Source: Microbacteriaceae bacterium UBA1487 (GTDB taxonomy: Bacteria; Actinomycetota; Actinomycetes; Actinomycetales; Microbacteriaceae). From it: a stretch of 34,493 nt of DNA. Position 1 is the stretch's first letter, and every line of letters starts with the position of its first letter. Below the pieces are notes generated by a model that did not search any database, was not told the origin of the DNA, and saw nothing but the letters and a program-made list of their open reading frames with translations. This document shows, in pieces, positions 1-8,003 of this stretch. The DNA is taken from positions 45,351-79,843 of the forward strand of contig DCRR01000013.1 in NCBI GenBank assembly GCA_002325245.1, written 5' to 3'. A program made the position numbers and the translations under genes.

Positions 1-36
1 GCCGCCGAGCACGACTGGTACTTCGACTGGGAGTGA
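1..36 (+). CDS. 3' end of an unidentified CDS
   Basis: An open frame enters from the left edge and ends with TGA at 34-36, giving the tail AAEHDWYFDWE. Only 11 residues are visible, so the product cannot be named. Its stop lies 3 nt from the stop of the next gene on the minus strand (40), so the two converge tightly. The call rests on the open frame and this spacing. Confidence 0.4.
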   Translation, partial: AAEHDWYFDWE

Positions 37-39
37 CGC

Positions 40-462
40 TCACGCCGCCGCGCGGATGAGGGCCAGCAGCGCCAGACCGTACGACTCGGCCGGGTCCTCG
101 CTCTCGAAGCTCCGCACCCTGCCACCGAGGCGCGCCTCGACGATGTAGCGGGTCGCCCCGCCCGCCTCGGACGCCGTCCGGCGCAGCGACACGAAGGCGC
201 CGCGCAGCAGATCGCGCAGTTGATCCTCGCGCGGCAGCCACACCGCATCATCGAGAGCGAGCGAGTCGAGAGCCCACTCGGTCGTGCCGTTGAAGCCGAG
301 GATGGTGCCGCTCGGATAGTGGTGCGCCTCGATCGTCATGTCACTCACCGTGAACACGTCGCCCTCGAAGTCGTCGCGCGCGATCTGGAAGGCGTCGCCG
401 GACACGGGAGCCCACACCACGCCCGCGGCACGAAGCTCGACGGCGAGCGCGGTGGAGATCAT
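40..462 (-). CDS. Small conserved hypothetical protein (140 aa)
   Basis: Encodes a soluble 140-residue protein with no signal peptide or membrane segment. It is rich in acidic and aliphatic residues, has tryptophans near residues 17, 63 and 76, and ends in an Ala-rich helix. ATG at 462 is preceded by GGAG with short spacing. I remember proteins of this kind in Microbacteriaceae, sometimes labelled as pilus-assembly proteins, but nothing here (no ATPase motif, no pilus neighbours) supports that label. It lies upstream of the oxidoreductase on the same strand, with 67 nt between a stop and a start of unlinked genes. Function unknown; the reading frame itself is convincing from length and G/C at third positions. 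Confidence 0.75.
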   Translation of the reverse strand: MISTALAVELRAAGVVWAPVSGDAFQIARDDFEGDVFTVSDMTIEAHHYPSGTILGFNGTTEWALDSLALDDAVWLPREDQLRDLLRGAFVSLRRTASEAGGATRYIVEARLGGRVRSFESEDPAESYGLALLALIRAAA

Positions 463-529
463 GTCTCCATCATGTCGCGCGGGCCCTCCGCCCGACAGCG
501 CGGCCCCGCCTCCAGTCCAGGCGATCCGC

Positions 530-1552
530 CTACACGACGCGAATCGCCGCCTTGCCCGAGATTCGGCCGGCGATCAGGTCGGCCATCGCCCGCGGCGCGT
601 CGGCGAGCGGATAGGTCGCGCCAAGGGCCGGAGTGATCGTGCCCGCCGCGAGCAACTCGCCGAGCCGCTCGATGCCGCCCTGGTCTTCGGTCGAGAGCAT
701 CCCCGTGATCGTCTGCGAGCGGAACAGCCCGTAGAGCGGAGAGAGCAGCTGGCGCTCGGCCCCGCCGAGGGGCCCGCGACCGCCTTCTCCGCCGACCAGC
801 ACCGCGGTGCCGTGCGAGGTGAGAAGTCGCCGCAGAGCTCCGACCTTGGTTCGCCCGTTGATGTCGATGATCAGGTCGAAGCGCTCCGAGAGCGAGGCCA
901 TGTCGGTTACGGCGTAGTCGAGAACCGCGGCGGCGCCGAGGTCGCGCACGAGCTCGTGCTTGGCCGCGCTCGCGACGCCCGTCACATGGGCCCCGGCCGC
1001 CGCGGCAAGCTGCACCGCGAAGGTGCCGACACCGCCGGAGGCGCCGATCACGAGCACGCGCTGTCCCGGCGCGACGCCGCCCCGGTCGTGGACCGCCTGC
1101 AGCGCGGTGAGCCCGGACACGGGGGTCACCGCGGCCTGCTCGAAGGAGACGGCGGCGGGCTTCTTCGCCAGCTTCGCCTCGGTCGCGACGGCGTACTCGG
1201 CGAAGCTGCCTCGGGCGATGCCGAAGACCTCGTCGCCGGCCGCGAAGCGGGTCACGTCGTCGCCGACCGCGACGACGACTCCGGCGACGTCGATGCCGAG
1301 CACGGGCTGCGTGGGTCGCCCGAGGCCGAACATCATCCGCACGACGAACGGCTCGCCCGCCATGAGGTGCCAGGTGCCTCGGTCGAGTCCGCCCGCGTGC
1401 ACCTTCACGAGCACCTCGGCAGGCCCGAGCGTCGGCACCGGCAAGGTGTCGAGCCCCAGCACCTCCGGGCCGCCGTAGCGGTGCTGGGTGATCGCGGCCA
1501 TCGTCGAGGTCTCCAGGGCGCCGTCGGCGCGGGTGGAGTGCTGCGTGGTCAT
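530..1552 (-). CDS. NAD(P)-dependent MDR-family oxidoreductase (quinone reductase / alcohol dehydrogenase type)
   Basis: A 340-residue medium-chain dehydrogenase/reductase. The N-terminal GroES-like half contains the AGGLDRGTWHLMAGEP segment typical of the zinc-free quinone-oxidoreductase branch. The Rossmann half starts at the nucleotide-binding motif VLVIGASGGVGTFAVQLA. I see no cysteine cluster for structural zinc. It probably reduces an electrophilic carbonyl, enone or quinone with NADPH in the cytoplasm; the substrate cannot be read from sequence. ATG 1552 has AGGA six nt upstream, so I prefer it to the internal ATG at 1501. The promoter 1623-1651 carries two identical-arm palindromes, so the gene is probably held down by a dimeric repressor, perhaps of the HxlR, MarR or TetR type, responding to electrophiles (inference). 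No such regulator is encoded next to it. Confidence 0.88.
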   Translation of the reverse strand: MTTQHSTRADGALETSTMAAITQHRYGGPEVLGLDTLPVPTLGPAEVLVKVHAGGLDRGTWHLMAGEPFVVRMMFGLGRPTQPVLGIDVAGVVVAVGDDVTRFAAGDEVFGIARGSFAEYAVATEAKLAKKPAAVSFEQAAVTPVSGLTALQAVHDRGGVAPGQRVLVIGASGGVGTFAVQLAAAAGAHVTGVASAAKHELVRDLGAAAVLDYAVTDMASLSERFDLIIDINGRTKVGALRRLLTSHGTAVLVGGEGGRGPLGGAERQLLSPLYGLFRSQTITGMLSTEDQGGIERLGELLAAGTITPALGATYPLADAPRAMADLIAGRISGKAAIRVV

Positions 1553-1598
1553 CTCTCGTCCTCGTCTCGGTCAGGCGGCGGGGCCGCGTCCGGAAGGT

Positions 1599-1643
1599 CG
1601 TACTAAGTACGTGATATCGGACACGATAGCCGTACAAAGTACG
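1599..1643. promoter_or_regulatory. Paired palindromic operators CGTAC-N3-GTACG
   Basis: Two perfect palindromes with the same five-base arms occur at 1599-1611 (centre TAA) and 1631-1643 (centre AAA). Their centres are 32 bp apart, about three helical turns, so two dimers would sit on one face of the DNA. One fills the -35/-10 spacer and the other lies at the expected transcription start. This is the geometry of a repressor site. The cognate protein is not in this window. Confidence 0.65.
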
Positions 1644-1651
1644 AACGTCAA
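1623..1651 (-). promoter_or_regulatory. Predicted sigma-70 promoter of the MDR oxidoreductase
   Basis: Reading the minus strand, TTGACG (1651-1646), a 17-nt spacer and TATCGT (1628-1623) form a good -35/-10 pair about 70 nt upstream of the oxidoreductase ATG. The spacer contains one of two matching palindromes. Prediction only; no transcript start is known. Confidence 0.65.
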
Positions 1652-1777
1652 GAGCTTCGCCGAGGAGAGCCGACGTCAGCACCTCGGGCCGGCCGCGAGC
1701 TCGACCGCGCGCGAGCTGCGGCGCCGGCGAGCTCGTGGTGTCACGGGCCGCGGAACTCTCGATGCGGCCCGACACAG

Positions 1778-1809
1778 CAGAACGCCCCGTGCGAGCACGG
1801 GGCGTTCTG
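1778..1809. terminator. 14-bp stem hairpin downstream of tRNA-Ala
   Basis: Arms 1778-1791 and 1796-1809 pair perfectly over 14 bp around a CGAG loop. It lies 16 nt beyond the 3' end of tRNA-Ala on the minus strand. There is no U-run in either direction, so it would be a U-less actinobacterial-type terminator or a processing stem. Confidence 0.6.
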
Positions 1810-1825
1810 TGACGTTGTCAGGATG

Positions 1826-1898
1826 TGGACCCTAGGAGATTCGAACTCCTGACCTCCTCGATGCGAACGAGGCGCGCTACCAACTGCGCCAAGGGCCC
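1826..1898 (-). tRNA. tRNA-Ala (anticodon CGC)
   Basis: The minus strand folds as a 73-nt tRNA. The acceptor stem GGGCCCT/AGGGTCC contains the G3:U70 pair that identifies alanine tRNAs, and A73 is the discriminator base. The anticodon stem CCTCG/CGAGG closes the loop TTCGCAT, giving anticodon CGC for codon GCG. The T-arm has the usual GTTCGAATC. The 3' CCA is not encoded. Confidence 0.97.
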
Positions 1899-2047
1899 GA
1901 AAACAACCTCGTCAGAATACCACTTGCGGCCCGCTGATTCGAACCGCGCCCTTCTGGGACCTTCGACCCTCGCCCCGCGACCCGGCGCCGCCTAGCGTGA
2001 GGACCGCGACCGCGAGGTTGTCGATGCCCGGAAAGGAGCCGTCCTCG

Positions 2048-4696
2048 GTGACACCCGACGAGAACACCGCCTGGCACGCACTCGAGGTCGCCGACGCGCT
2101 CGATCGACTCGACTCCTCGGCACTCGGCCTCAGCGCGGCGGAGGCCGCCGCCCGCCTGGGGCGCGACGGCCCCAACGAGCTGCGCACGAGCGACATCGAG
2201 CGCTGGCCGACCACCTTGGCGCGCCAGTTCGGCAGCCTGATCATCCAGCTCCTGGTCGCCTCAGTGATCGTCACCGCGATCCTGCAGCGCTGGGTCGACG
2301 CCATCGCGATCGGCATCGCAGTGCTCCTCGACGTCACCCTCGGCTACGCCCAGGAGCGCAAGGCCGCCCGCGATGTCGCGGCCCTCCGCGAGTTCACGGT
2401 GCTGCGCTGCCGCGTCCGCCGTGCCGGCGGCGTCCGTGCCGTGAACGCCTCCTCGCTCGTCGTCGGCGACCTCGTCGTGCTGGAGTCCGGCGATCGCGTC
2501 CCCGCCGACCTGCGCCTGCTGGATGCCAACCAGCTGCGCATCGACGAGTCGCTGCTCACCGGCGAGTCCCTTCCCGTCACGAAGTCGACGACGGCGCTCG
2601 ACGCCGCGACTCCCCTCGCGGAGCGCTCCGGAATGGCGTGGAGCGGCACCCTCGTCGTTGCCGGACGTGCGCTCGGGCTGGTCGTCGCGACCGGGGCCCG
2701 CACCGCGATCGGCGAGATCGACTCGATGGTGCGCGCCTCCGATACCCCCACGCCGCTGCAGCGCCTCATGCGTCACTTCGAGAGTCGGCTCGGCATCGCG
2801 GTCGGCATCGCCGCCCTCATCACACTGGGCGGCTCGCTGCTCACCGGACTCAGCTTCGCCGACTCGTTCCTGCAGGCGGTCGCCCTCGCCGTCGCCGCGA
2901 TCCCCGAAGGCCTCCCGGTGGTCCTGACCATCGCGCTGAGCCTGGGGGTGTCGCGCATGGCGCGGCACCGGGCGCTCGTGCGCACGCTCCCGGCGGTCGA
3001 GGCGCTCGGCTCGACCACCGTCATCGCCTCGGACAAGACCGGCACGATGACCGTCAACCGGATGACCGTCGAGCGCGTCTGGACCGCCCGCGACGAGGTC
3101 GACGCCGGGCTCCTGAGCCTTCCCGACACCCAGCTGCCGGCCGGCTGCCGGCGGGTCGCGCAGGTCGGCGCCCTGAGCAACGATGCCCGGCGCGACCCGG
3201 AGAGCGGCGAGGTCATCGGCGATCCGGTCGATGTCGCCCTGGCCGAACTGGCGCTCGCCCGCGGCGCCGTCTCGGCGGACGGCTTCGACGCTCCCCCGCT
3301 CGCCCACCTCCCCTACGAGCCCGAGCATCGCCGTTCGACGACGGTCACCGCCGACGGCGACGCGCACGTCGTGCTCGTCAAGGGCGCCCCCGACCTGCTG
3401 CTCGAACTCTCGACCTGGATGACCGGGACCGACGGGCGCGAACCGCTCGACCGCGACCGCGTGCTCGCCGCCCACGACGCGATGGCCGAGGACGGCATGC
3501 GGGTGCTCGCCGTCGCCGAGCGCCGCCTCGCGCCCGGGGAGTCCGCACACGACGCCCTCGCCTCGCTCGATGACCTCGAGTTCGTGGGACTGCTCGGCAT
3601 GAGCGACCCGCCGCGCCCGGGCGTCGCCGAGGCGGTCGCCGCGTGCCGACGCGCGGGCGTGCTCGTCATGATGGTGACCGGCGATCACCCGAGCACGGCG
3701 GCCTCCATCGGGCGCCGGCTCGGTCTGGGCAACATCGGGAAGCCGGTGACCGGCGCCGACCTCGACGCGCTCGACGACGCGGCGCTCGTGGAGCGTCTGC
3801 GCTCCTCGCGGATCGCGGCGCGCGTCACGCCGCGCGACAAGCTGCGCATCGTCCGCGCTTTCGAAGCGGCGGGCGAGATCGTCGCGGTGACCGGCGACGG
3901 CGTCAACGACGCCCCCGCGCTGAAGGCCGCGTCGCTCGGCGTCGCGATGGGTCGCTCGGGCACCGACGTCGCGCGGGATGCCGCCGACATGGTGCTCACC
4001 GACGACAACTTCTCGACCATCGTGTCGGCGGTGCGCGAAGGTCGGGTGACCTTCGCGGCCGTGCAGAAGGCCACCTTCTTCCTGATCTCGACGGGTGTCG
4101 CCGCCCTGGTCGCGGTCATGGGCAACCTGCTCTTCGACTCCCCGCTGCTGTTCCTGCCGGTGCAGATGATCTGGTTCAACCTGGTCTCCAACGGCGTGCA
4201 GGATGTCGGGCTCGCCTTCGAGCGCGGCGAGGGCGACGAGCTGGAGCGCCCGCCGCGCTCCCCCGACGCGGGGCTGCTCACCCGGCGCCTGTGGACGCGC
4301 ATCGCCGTCACCGCCGTCTGGATGGGCGGACTCGTGCTCGCGTCGTTCCAGGTGATGCTCGCCAGCGGCGCCGAGCTGGAGGTGGCCCGGACCTTCGCAC
4401 TGACGGTGTTCGCGTTCCTCAACCTGTTCCAGACCTTCAACTCGCGGTCGGCCAGCCGATCGGTGTTCCGCCAGGCGCCCTGGACGAACCGGCTGCTCCT
4501 CGCCGCAGCACTCGGCACCCTCGCGCTGCACATCCTCGCGGTGATGTCGCCGCTGGGCAGTCTCGTGCTGGGCCTGGCGCCGCTCACGATGCCGATGTGG
4601 CTGACGGCTGCCGCGCTCGGCACGAGCGTGCTCGGCGTCGTCGAGCTCGACAAGTGGCTGCTGCGTCGGCAGCTGCGCGCGGCGGCGGGTCGCTAG
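2048..4696 (+). CDS. P2-like cation-translocating P-type ATPase (HAD-IC family), substrate uncertain
   Basis: An 882-residue membrane pump. It has, in order, an N-terminal cation-ATPase domain, the actuator motif LTGES, transmembrane helix 4 with AIPEGLPVVLTI, the phosphorylation site DKTGTMT, the nucleotide-domain KGAPD, the hinge GDGVNDAPALK and a C-terminal transmembrane block. This places it in the SERCA/PMR1-like P2 group. Residues expected to bind Ca2+ in helices 5 and 6 are changed (LISTGVAAL; NLVSNGVQD), so a calcium substrate should not be assumed. GTG 2048 is chosen because GAAAGGAG lies nine nt upstream; an in-frame GTG at 1997 has no ribosome site and overlaps a likely -10 (TAGCGT, 1993-1998). 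The gene is monocistronic and its stop shares the CTAG at 4693-4696 with the stop of the facing gene. Confidence 0.9.
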   Translation: MTPDENTAWHALEVADALDRLDSSALGLSAAEAAARLGRDGPNELRTSDIERWPTTLARQFGSLIIQLLVASVIVTAILQRWVDAIAIGIAVLLDVTLGYAQERKAARDVAALREFTVLRCRVRRAGGVRAVNASSLVVGDLVVLESGDRVPADLRLLDANQLRIDESLLTGESLPVTKSTTALDAATPLAERSGMAWSGTLVVAGRALGLVVATGARTAIGEIDSMVRASDTPTPLQRLMRHFESRLGIAVGIAALITLGGSLLTGLSFADSFLQAVALAVAAIPEGLPVVLTIALSLGVSRMARHRALVRTLPAVEALGSTTVIASDKTGTMTVNRMTVERVWTARDEVDAGLLSLPDTQLPAGCRRVAQVGALSNDARRDPESGEVIGDPVDVALAELALARGAVSADGFDAPPLAHLPYEPEHRRSTTVTADGDAHVVLVKGAPDLLLELSTWMTGTDGREPLDRDRVLAAHDAMAEDGMRVLAVAERRLAPGESAHDALASLDDLEFVGLLGMSDPPRPGVAEAVAACRRAGVLVMMVTGDHPSTAASIGRRLGLGNIGKPVTGADLDALDDAALVERLRSSRIAARVTPRDKLRIVRAFEAAGEIVAVTGDGVNDAPALKAASLGVAMGRSGTDVARDAADMVLTDDNFSTIVSAVREGRVTFAAVQKATFFLISTGVAALVAVMGNLLFDSPLLFLPVQMIWFNLVSNGVQDVGLAFERGEGDELERPPRSPDAGLLTRRLWTRIAVTAVWMGGLVLASFQVMLASGAELEVARTFALTVFAFLNLFQTFNSRSASRSVFRQAPWTNRLLLAAALGTLALHILAVMSPLGSLVLGLAPLTMPMWLTAAALGTSVLGVVELDKWLLRRQLRAAAGR

Positions 4697-5649
4697 CCGA
4701 CGTTGCGGCGGCGGCGCAGCACCTCGTCGAGGTCGGGCGCCGACACCGGGGTGTCGTCGACGATCCCCATCTTGGCGTAGCGGCTCGGCGGCGTGGACTT
4801 CGAGGCGGTCGGGCGTGACGCGAGCTGCACCACCTCGGGCTCGGCGGCCGCCTCGCGCAGGGCGTGCTCCGCCTCCGCCGCCGCGGCGCGCAGCAGAGCG
4901 CCCGAATCCATCGTCGGCGCGCCCAGCGTCGGACGCACTCGCGCGGCGTGCGGGTGCTCGACATAGATCGGCTTCGGCAGCGGCACCGGCGTCCACGCGC
5001 GCTGCTCGGGGGCGACGTCGAGGGGCACGTCGACCGGCCGCGCGACGCGGGGCGCGCTCGGCACCACGCGGCGCACGCTGGCCAGGCGCACCCGGACGCG
5101 CGCCTGAACGAGGAACGAGGCCATCCCGGCGACGGCGCATCCCGCGAGCAGCACCACCGCGCCAGGCGCGAAGCCGGAGGTCGCGCTCACACCGAGCTGA
5201 ACCCCGGCGAGCACGACTGCCGCGAGCAGCACGAGGCCGGCGGCACGGCGCGTCCGCCGCAGACGCTGGGTCAGCGAGATCATGCCGTCGCGCGGCGCCG
5301 ACACGGTGCGCGCGCGGATCTTGTCGGTCTGGGTGCGGGCCTGCTCGATCTCCCGCTGCGCACGCGCGGCCGCTTCGGCCTCCCGCAGGGCGGCACGGGC
5401 GGCCTGGCGCTCCAGGGCGAGCCGGATGCGCTCCTGCTTGGCCGCCTCGTGGATGCTCGCCTCGACCCGCACCGTATCCGGCACCTCGGCCGCTTCGGCC
5501 AGGACCCGCATCGTCTGCTGCAGGCGGGTCGCCGTGCGCTCGGTGGCGAGGTACTCGCGGCGCCGAATCCAGCTCGGAACGAAGTAGAAGAACCACAGCA
5601 GAGCAGAGGCGGCCAGCATGACCGTCGTCCCTGCCCCTGTGAGGTCCAT
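4693..5649 (-). CDS. Membrane protein with charged coiled coil, conserved hypothetical (318 aa)
   Basis: The N-terminus has one membrane segment (about residues 9-27) followed by RRRE. A long Arg/Glu/Ala helix, probably a coiled coil, covers about residues 40-125. Two close hydrophobic segments follow near residues 138-180, then a proline-rich, low-complexity tail ending VLRRRRNVG. I recall an equivalent next to the acetyltransferase and galU in other Microbacteriaceae, sometimes labelled 'large exoprotein', a name the sequence does not justify. TACCCT lies exactly six nt before ATG 5649, so the mRNA is probably leaderless. The last bases overlap the P-type ATPase stop tail to tail. No function can be assigned; a scaffold at the membrane is only a guess. 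Confidence 0.78.
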   Translation of the reverse strand: MDLTGAGTTVMLAASALLWFFYFVPSWIRRREYLATERTATRLQQTMRVLAEAAEVPDTVRVEASIHEAAKQERIRLALERQAARAALREAEAAARAQREIEQARTQTDKIRARTVSAPRDGMISLTQRLRRTRRAAGLVLLAAVVLAGVQLGVSATSGFAPGAVVLLAGCAVAGMASFLVQARVRVRLASVRRVVPSAPRVARPVDVPLDVAPEQRAWTPVPLPKPIYVEHPHAARVRPTLGAPTMDSGALLRAAAAEAEHALREAAAEPEVVQLASRPTASKSTPPSRYAKMGIVDDTPVSAPDLDEVLRRRRNVG

Positions 5650-5800
5650 GCCACGAGGGTACGGAGCGCGACGCGCGACCGCCTGAAGGCGCGCGGCACG
5701 AAGCCTGGCACTCGCCTGGCAATACCGCCGGGCTTCGCGCTCTCCCGCCTCGTTGCGAGGGGCTCAGACCGCGGCCGAGACGTCCGGCTCGCTCTCGGGT

Positions 5801-6451
5801 TCAGCCGAGGCGCAGCGGCGCCTGGGCGAGATGCCGGTCGGCGTCGGGCACCCGCCCGGCGCCGGCGGGCACCTTGCCGTCGAGCCAGCGGCGCAGCACG
5901 CCCTGCGGCACCTCCTCGACGGTGAGGGCGAAGCAGAAGTGGTCGCGCCAGTCGCCGTTGATGTGAATGAACCGGCGCCGCAGGCCCTCATAGCGGAAGC
6001 CGAGCTTCTCGACCACCCGCAGCGAGGCGGCATTCTCGGGACGGATGCAGATCTCCATCCGGTGCAGACCGACGCCGAAGAAGCAGTGGTCGGTTGCCAA
6101 GGCGACGGCGGTCGGCGTCACGCTGCGACCCGCCGCGCGCTCCGCCACCCAGTAGCCGATCGTCGCTGAGGACAGAGATCCATAGCTGATCCCGGAGATG
6201 TTCAGCTGCCCGACGAAATCGCCCTCCAGCTCGACCGCGAACGGCAGACCCGATCCGGCGCGTGCGTTGGAGAGCAAAGAGCGGATTCCCGCGCGGGTGT
6301 CGAATGACAGCGGGCCGTGCGGGTTGGTCGCCTCCCACGGGCGCAGCCAGCGCCGGTTGGCGATCAGCTCGCGCTCCAGGGCGCGCGCATCCCGCACGCG
6401 AATGGGGCGGATCGTGACCTCGCCCTCACGCAGCGTCGGAATACTGCTCAC
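5801..6451 (-). CDS. GNAT-family N-acetyltransferase, RimJ/RimL-like
   Basis: A 216-residue protein of the GNAT_3 group that transfers an acetyl group from acetyl-CoA to an amine, in RimJ/RimL to the N-terminal residue of a ribosomal protein. The start VTIRPIRVRDARAL, the central strand IGYWVAERAAGRS and the CoA-binding end segment RPENAASLRVVEKLGFRYEG are diagnostic. The true substrate is unknown. It follows galU with a GTGA overlap: GTG 6451-6449 shares bases with the galU stop TGA 6450-6448, so translation is probably coupled. The extra tail after about residue 190 (WLDGKVPAGAG onward) is low complexity. Confidence 0.88.
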   Translation of the reverse strand: MSSIPTLREGEVTIRPIRVRDARALERELIANRRWLRPWEATNPHGPLSFDTRAGIRSLLSNARAGSGLPFAVELEGDFVGQLNISGISYGSLSSATIGYWVAERAAGRSVTPTAVALATDHCFFGVGLHRMEICIRPENAASLRVVEKLGFRYEGLRRRFIHINGDWRDHFCFALTVEEVPQGVLRRWLDGKVPAGAGRVPDADRHLAQAPLRLG

Positions 6452-7344
6452 TCGGTCAGCGTAGCGGCGAACTCTTTGAGCCAGGGGCGGAAGTCGGGAC
6501 CCAGGTCTGAGCGGTCGCTCGCGAGCTGGACGATCGCCTTCAGGTAGTCGAGCTTGTCGCCCGTGTCGTAGCGCCGTCCGCGGAAGACGACGCCGTAGAC
6601 GCCGCCGAGGTTCTCGCTGTCGGCCGCCATCTCCTGCAGCGCGTCGGTGAGCTGGATCTCGTTGCCCTTGCCGGGCGCCGTGTGCTCGAGAACGTCGAAC
6701 ACCTCGGGGCGCAGCACGTACCGTCCGATGATCGCCAGGTTCGACGGCGCCTCGCCGGCCGGGGGCTTCTCGACCATGCCGGTGATCCGCACCACGTCGT
6801 CTTCGTCGGTGCTCTCCACCGTCGCGATGCCGTAGAGGTGCGTCGCGCTCGGGTCGACCTCGAGCAGAGCGACGACGGAGGTGTTGCGCTCCTGCTGCAC
6901 CTCGAGCATGCGGCTGAGCAGCACGTCGCGGTCGTCGATGATGTCATCGCCGAGCAGCACCGCGAACGGCTCGTGGCCGACGTGCATCTTGGCGCGCAGC
7001 ACCGCGTGGCCGAGACCCTTCGGGTCGCCCTGGCGCACGTAGTGCACATCGGCGAGGTCAGTGGCGTACTTGACCTTGGCGAGCTTGGCGGTGTCGCCCT
7101 TGTCCATGAGGATCTGCTCGAGCTCGCCGACGCGGTCGAAGTGGTTCTCGAGCGCGTTCTTGTTGCGACCAGTGATCATGAGCACATCGTGGAGGCCAGC
7201 CGCGACCGCCTCCTGCACGACGTACTGGATGGCCGGAGCATCCACGACCGGCAGCATCTCCTTCGGCATCGCTTTCGTGGCCGGAAGGAAGCGAGTTCCC
7301 ATTCCGGCAGCGGGGATGACGGCCTTGGTGATCCGTGAAGTCAT
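6448..7344 (-). CDS. galU: UTP--glucose-1-phosphate uridylyltransferase
   Basis: Makes UDP-glucose from UTP and glucose-1-phosphate, the donor for cell-wall and surface glycans. The 298-residue protein has the pyrophosphorylase signature AAGMGTRFLPATKAMPKEML at the N-terminus, the metal-binding LGDDIID near the middle, MVEKPP, and KGNEIQLTDAL near the C-terminus, at normal family length. ATG 7344 is chosen because the protein starts MTSRITKAVIPAAG; the open frame extends upstream only because it reads antisense through the facing gene. There is no clear ribosome site, and TAACCT lies seven nt before the ATG, so the message is probably leaderless. It is transcribed with the acetyltransferase downstream. 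Confidence 0.96.
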   Translation of the reverse strand: MTSRITKAVIPAAGMGTRFLPATKAMPKEMLPVVDAPAIQYVVQEAVAAGLHDVLMITGRNKNALENHFDRVGELEQILMDKGDTAKLAKVKYATDLADVHYVRQGDPKGLGHAVLRAKMHVGHEPFAVLLGDDIIDDRDVLLSRMLEVQQERNTSVVALLEVDPSATHLYGIATVESTDEDDVVRITGMVEKPPAGEAPSNLAIIGRYVLRPEVFDVLEHTAPGKGNEIQLTDALQEMAADSENLGGVYGVVFRGRRYDTGDKLDYLKAIVQLASDRSDLGPDFRPWLKEFAATLTE

Positions 7345-7351
7345 GCCGACA

Positions 7352-7380
7352 AGGTTATCTGTCTCCGCGCCCCGTAGACT
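7352..7380. promoter_or_regulatory. Superimposed divergent promoters of galU and the folate cyclo-ligase gene
   Basis: Only 42 bp separate the two ATGs. TAGACT (7375-7380, plus strand) lies six nt before ATG 7387, and TAACCT (minus strand, 7357-7352) lies seven nt before ATG 7344. Exactly 17 bp separate the two hexamers, so each -10 box occupies the other promoter's -35 position. Both transcripts would begin at or next to the start codon. Confidence 0.5.
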
Positions 7381-7386
7381 CGGAGG

Positions 7387-7977
7387 ATGCCGGACGTGGT
7401 AGCGGACGAAAAGCGCGCCCTGCGCGCGGAACTGCGCGAGCGACGACGCATTCGCACCTCGACGGAGCGCCAGAACGCCGAGGCCGCGCTCACCGCGCAG
7501 TTGCGCACCCTCGTCGAGCAGACCGGCGCCCGTTCCCTCTCGGCCTACCTCTCCCTGCCCGACGAGCCGGGAACGCGCGAGTTCCTGCGCTGGGCCGACG
7601 GTGAGGGAATCCAGGTGCTGCTGCCGGTCTCGCGCGAGGACGGCCTGCTCGACTGGGCGCCGTTCGACGACGAGCACGAAGAGCTCGACGCGGTCGGGAT
7701 GCCGACCTCCGGAGGCGAGCTGCTCGGCCCGATCGCGATCAACGACGTCGATCTCATTCTGGTGCCGGCGGCGTGCGTCGCCCCGGACGGCACCCGCATG
7801 GGCTGGGGTCAGGGCTACTTCGACAAGACGCTCGGATCGATGGAGCGCCGCCCTCCCGTTTATGCTGTGATCTTTGACGAGGAGTTCGTCGACGACGTCC
7901 CGCGGGAGCGCCACGACGTTCCCATCGACGGGGTGGTGATGCCTCGCGGCATCGTCACCTGCTCCGCCCACGACTGA
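7387..7977 (+). CDS. 5-formyltetrahydrofolate cyclo-ligase family protein
   Basis: Converts 5-formyl-THF to 5,10-methenyl-THF with ATP, returning this storage folate to one-carbon metabolism in the cytoplasm. The 196-residue protein has the basic N-terminal helix (KRALRAELRERRR), the middle VLLPVSRED and the family signature from DLILVPAACVAPDGTRMGWGQGYFD to the end of that block. MGWGQGYFD is the nucleotide-binding G-rich loop. ATG 7387 follows TAGACT by six nt, so the transcript is likely leaderless, although CGGAGG also lies just before it. It leads a three-gene operon with fmdB-like and mscL genes, the usual Microbacteriaceae order. Confidence 0.93.
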   Translation: MPDVVADEKRALRAELRERRRIRTSTERQNAEAALTAQLRTLVEQTGARSLSAYLSLPDEPGTREFLRWADGEGIQVLLPVSREDGLLDWAPFDDEHEELDAVGMPTSGGELLGPIAINDVDLILVPAACVAPDGTRMGWGQGYFDKTLGSMERRPPVYAVIFDEEFVDDVPRERHDVPIDGVVMPRGIVTCSAHD

Positions 7978-8003
7978 GCCGGACCGGGACCCACTGAGGA
8001 CGT

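Noticed and set aside
338..1606. Long plus-strand frame of 422 codons opposite the oxidoreductase gene
   Set aside because: It is antisense to a clear MDR enzyme and has the Arg/Gly/His-rich composition of a high-GC shadow frame.
2400..2460. Transfer or mobile-element boundary near tRNA-Ala
   Set aside because: No direct repeat of the tRNA 3' end, no integrase and no change in base use were found after the tRNA.
2261..5722. Minus-strand frame of 1153 codons
   Set aside because: It runs antisense to the P-type ATPase and then out of frame through the coiled-coil gene; composition is that of a shadow and no domain is seen.
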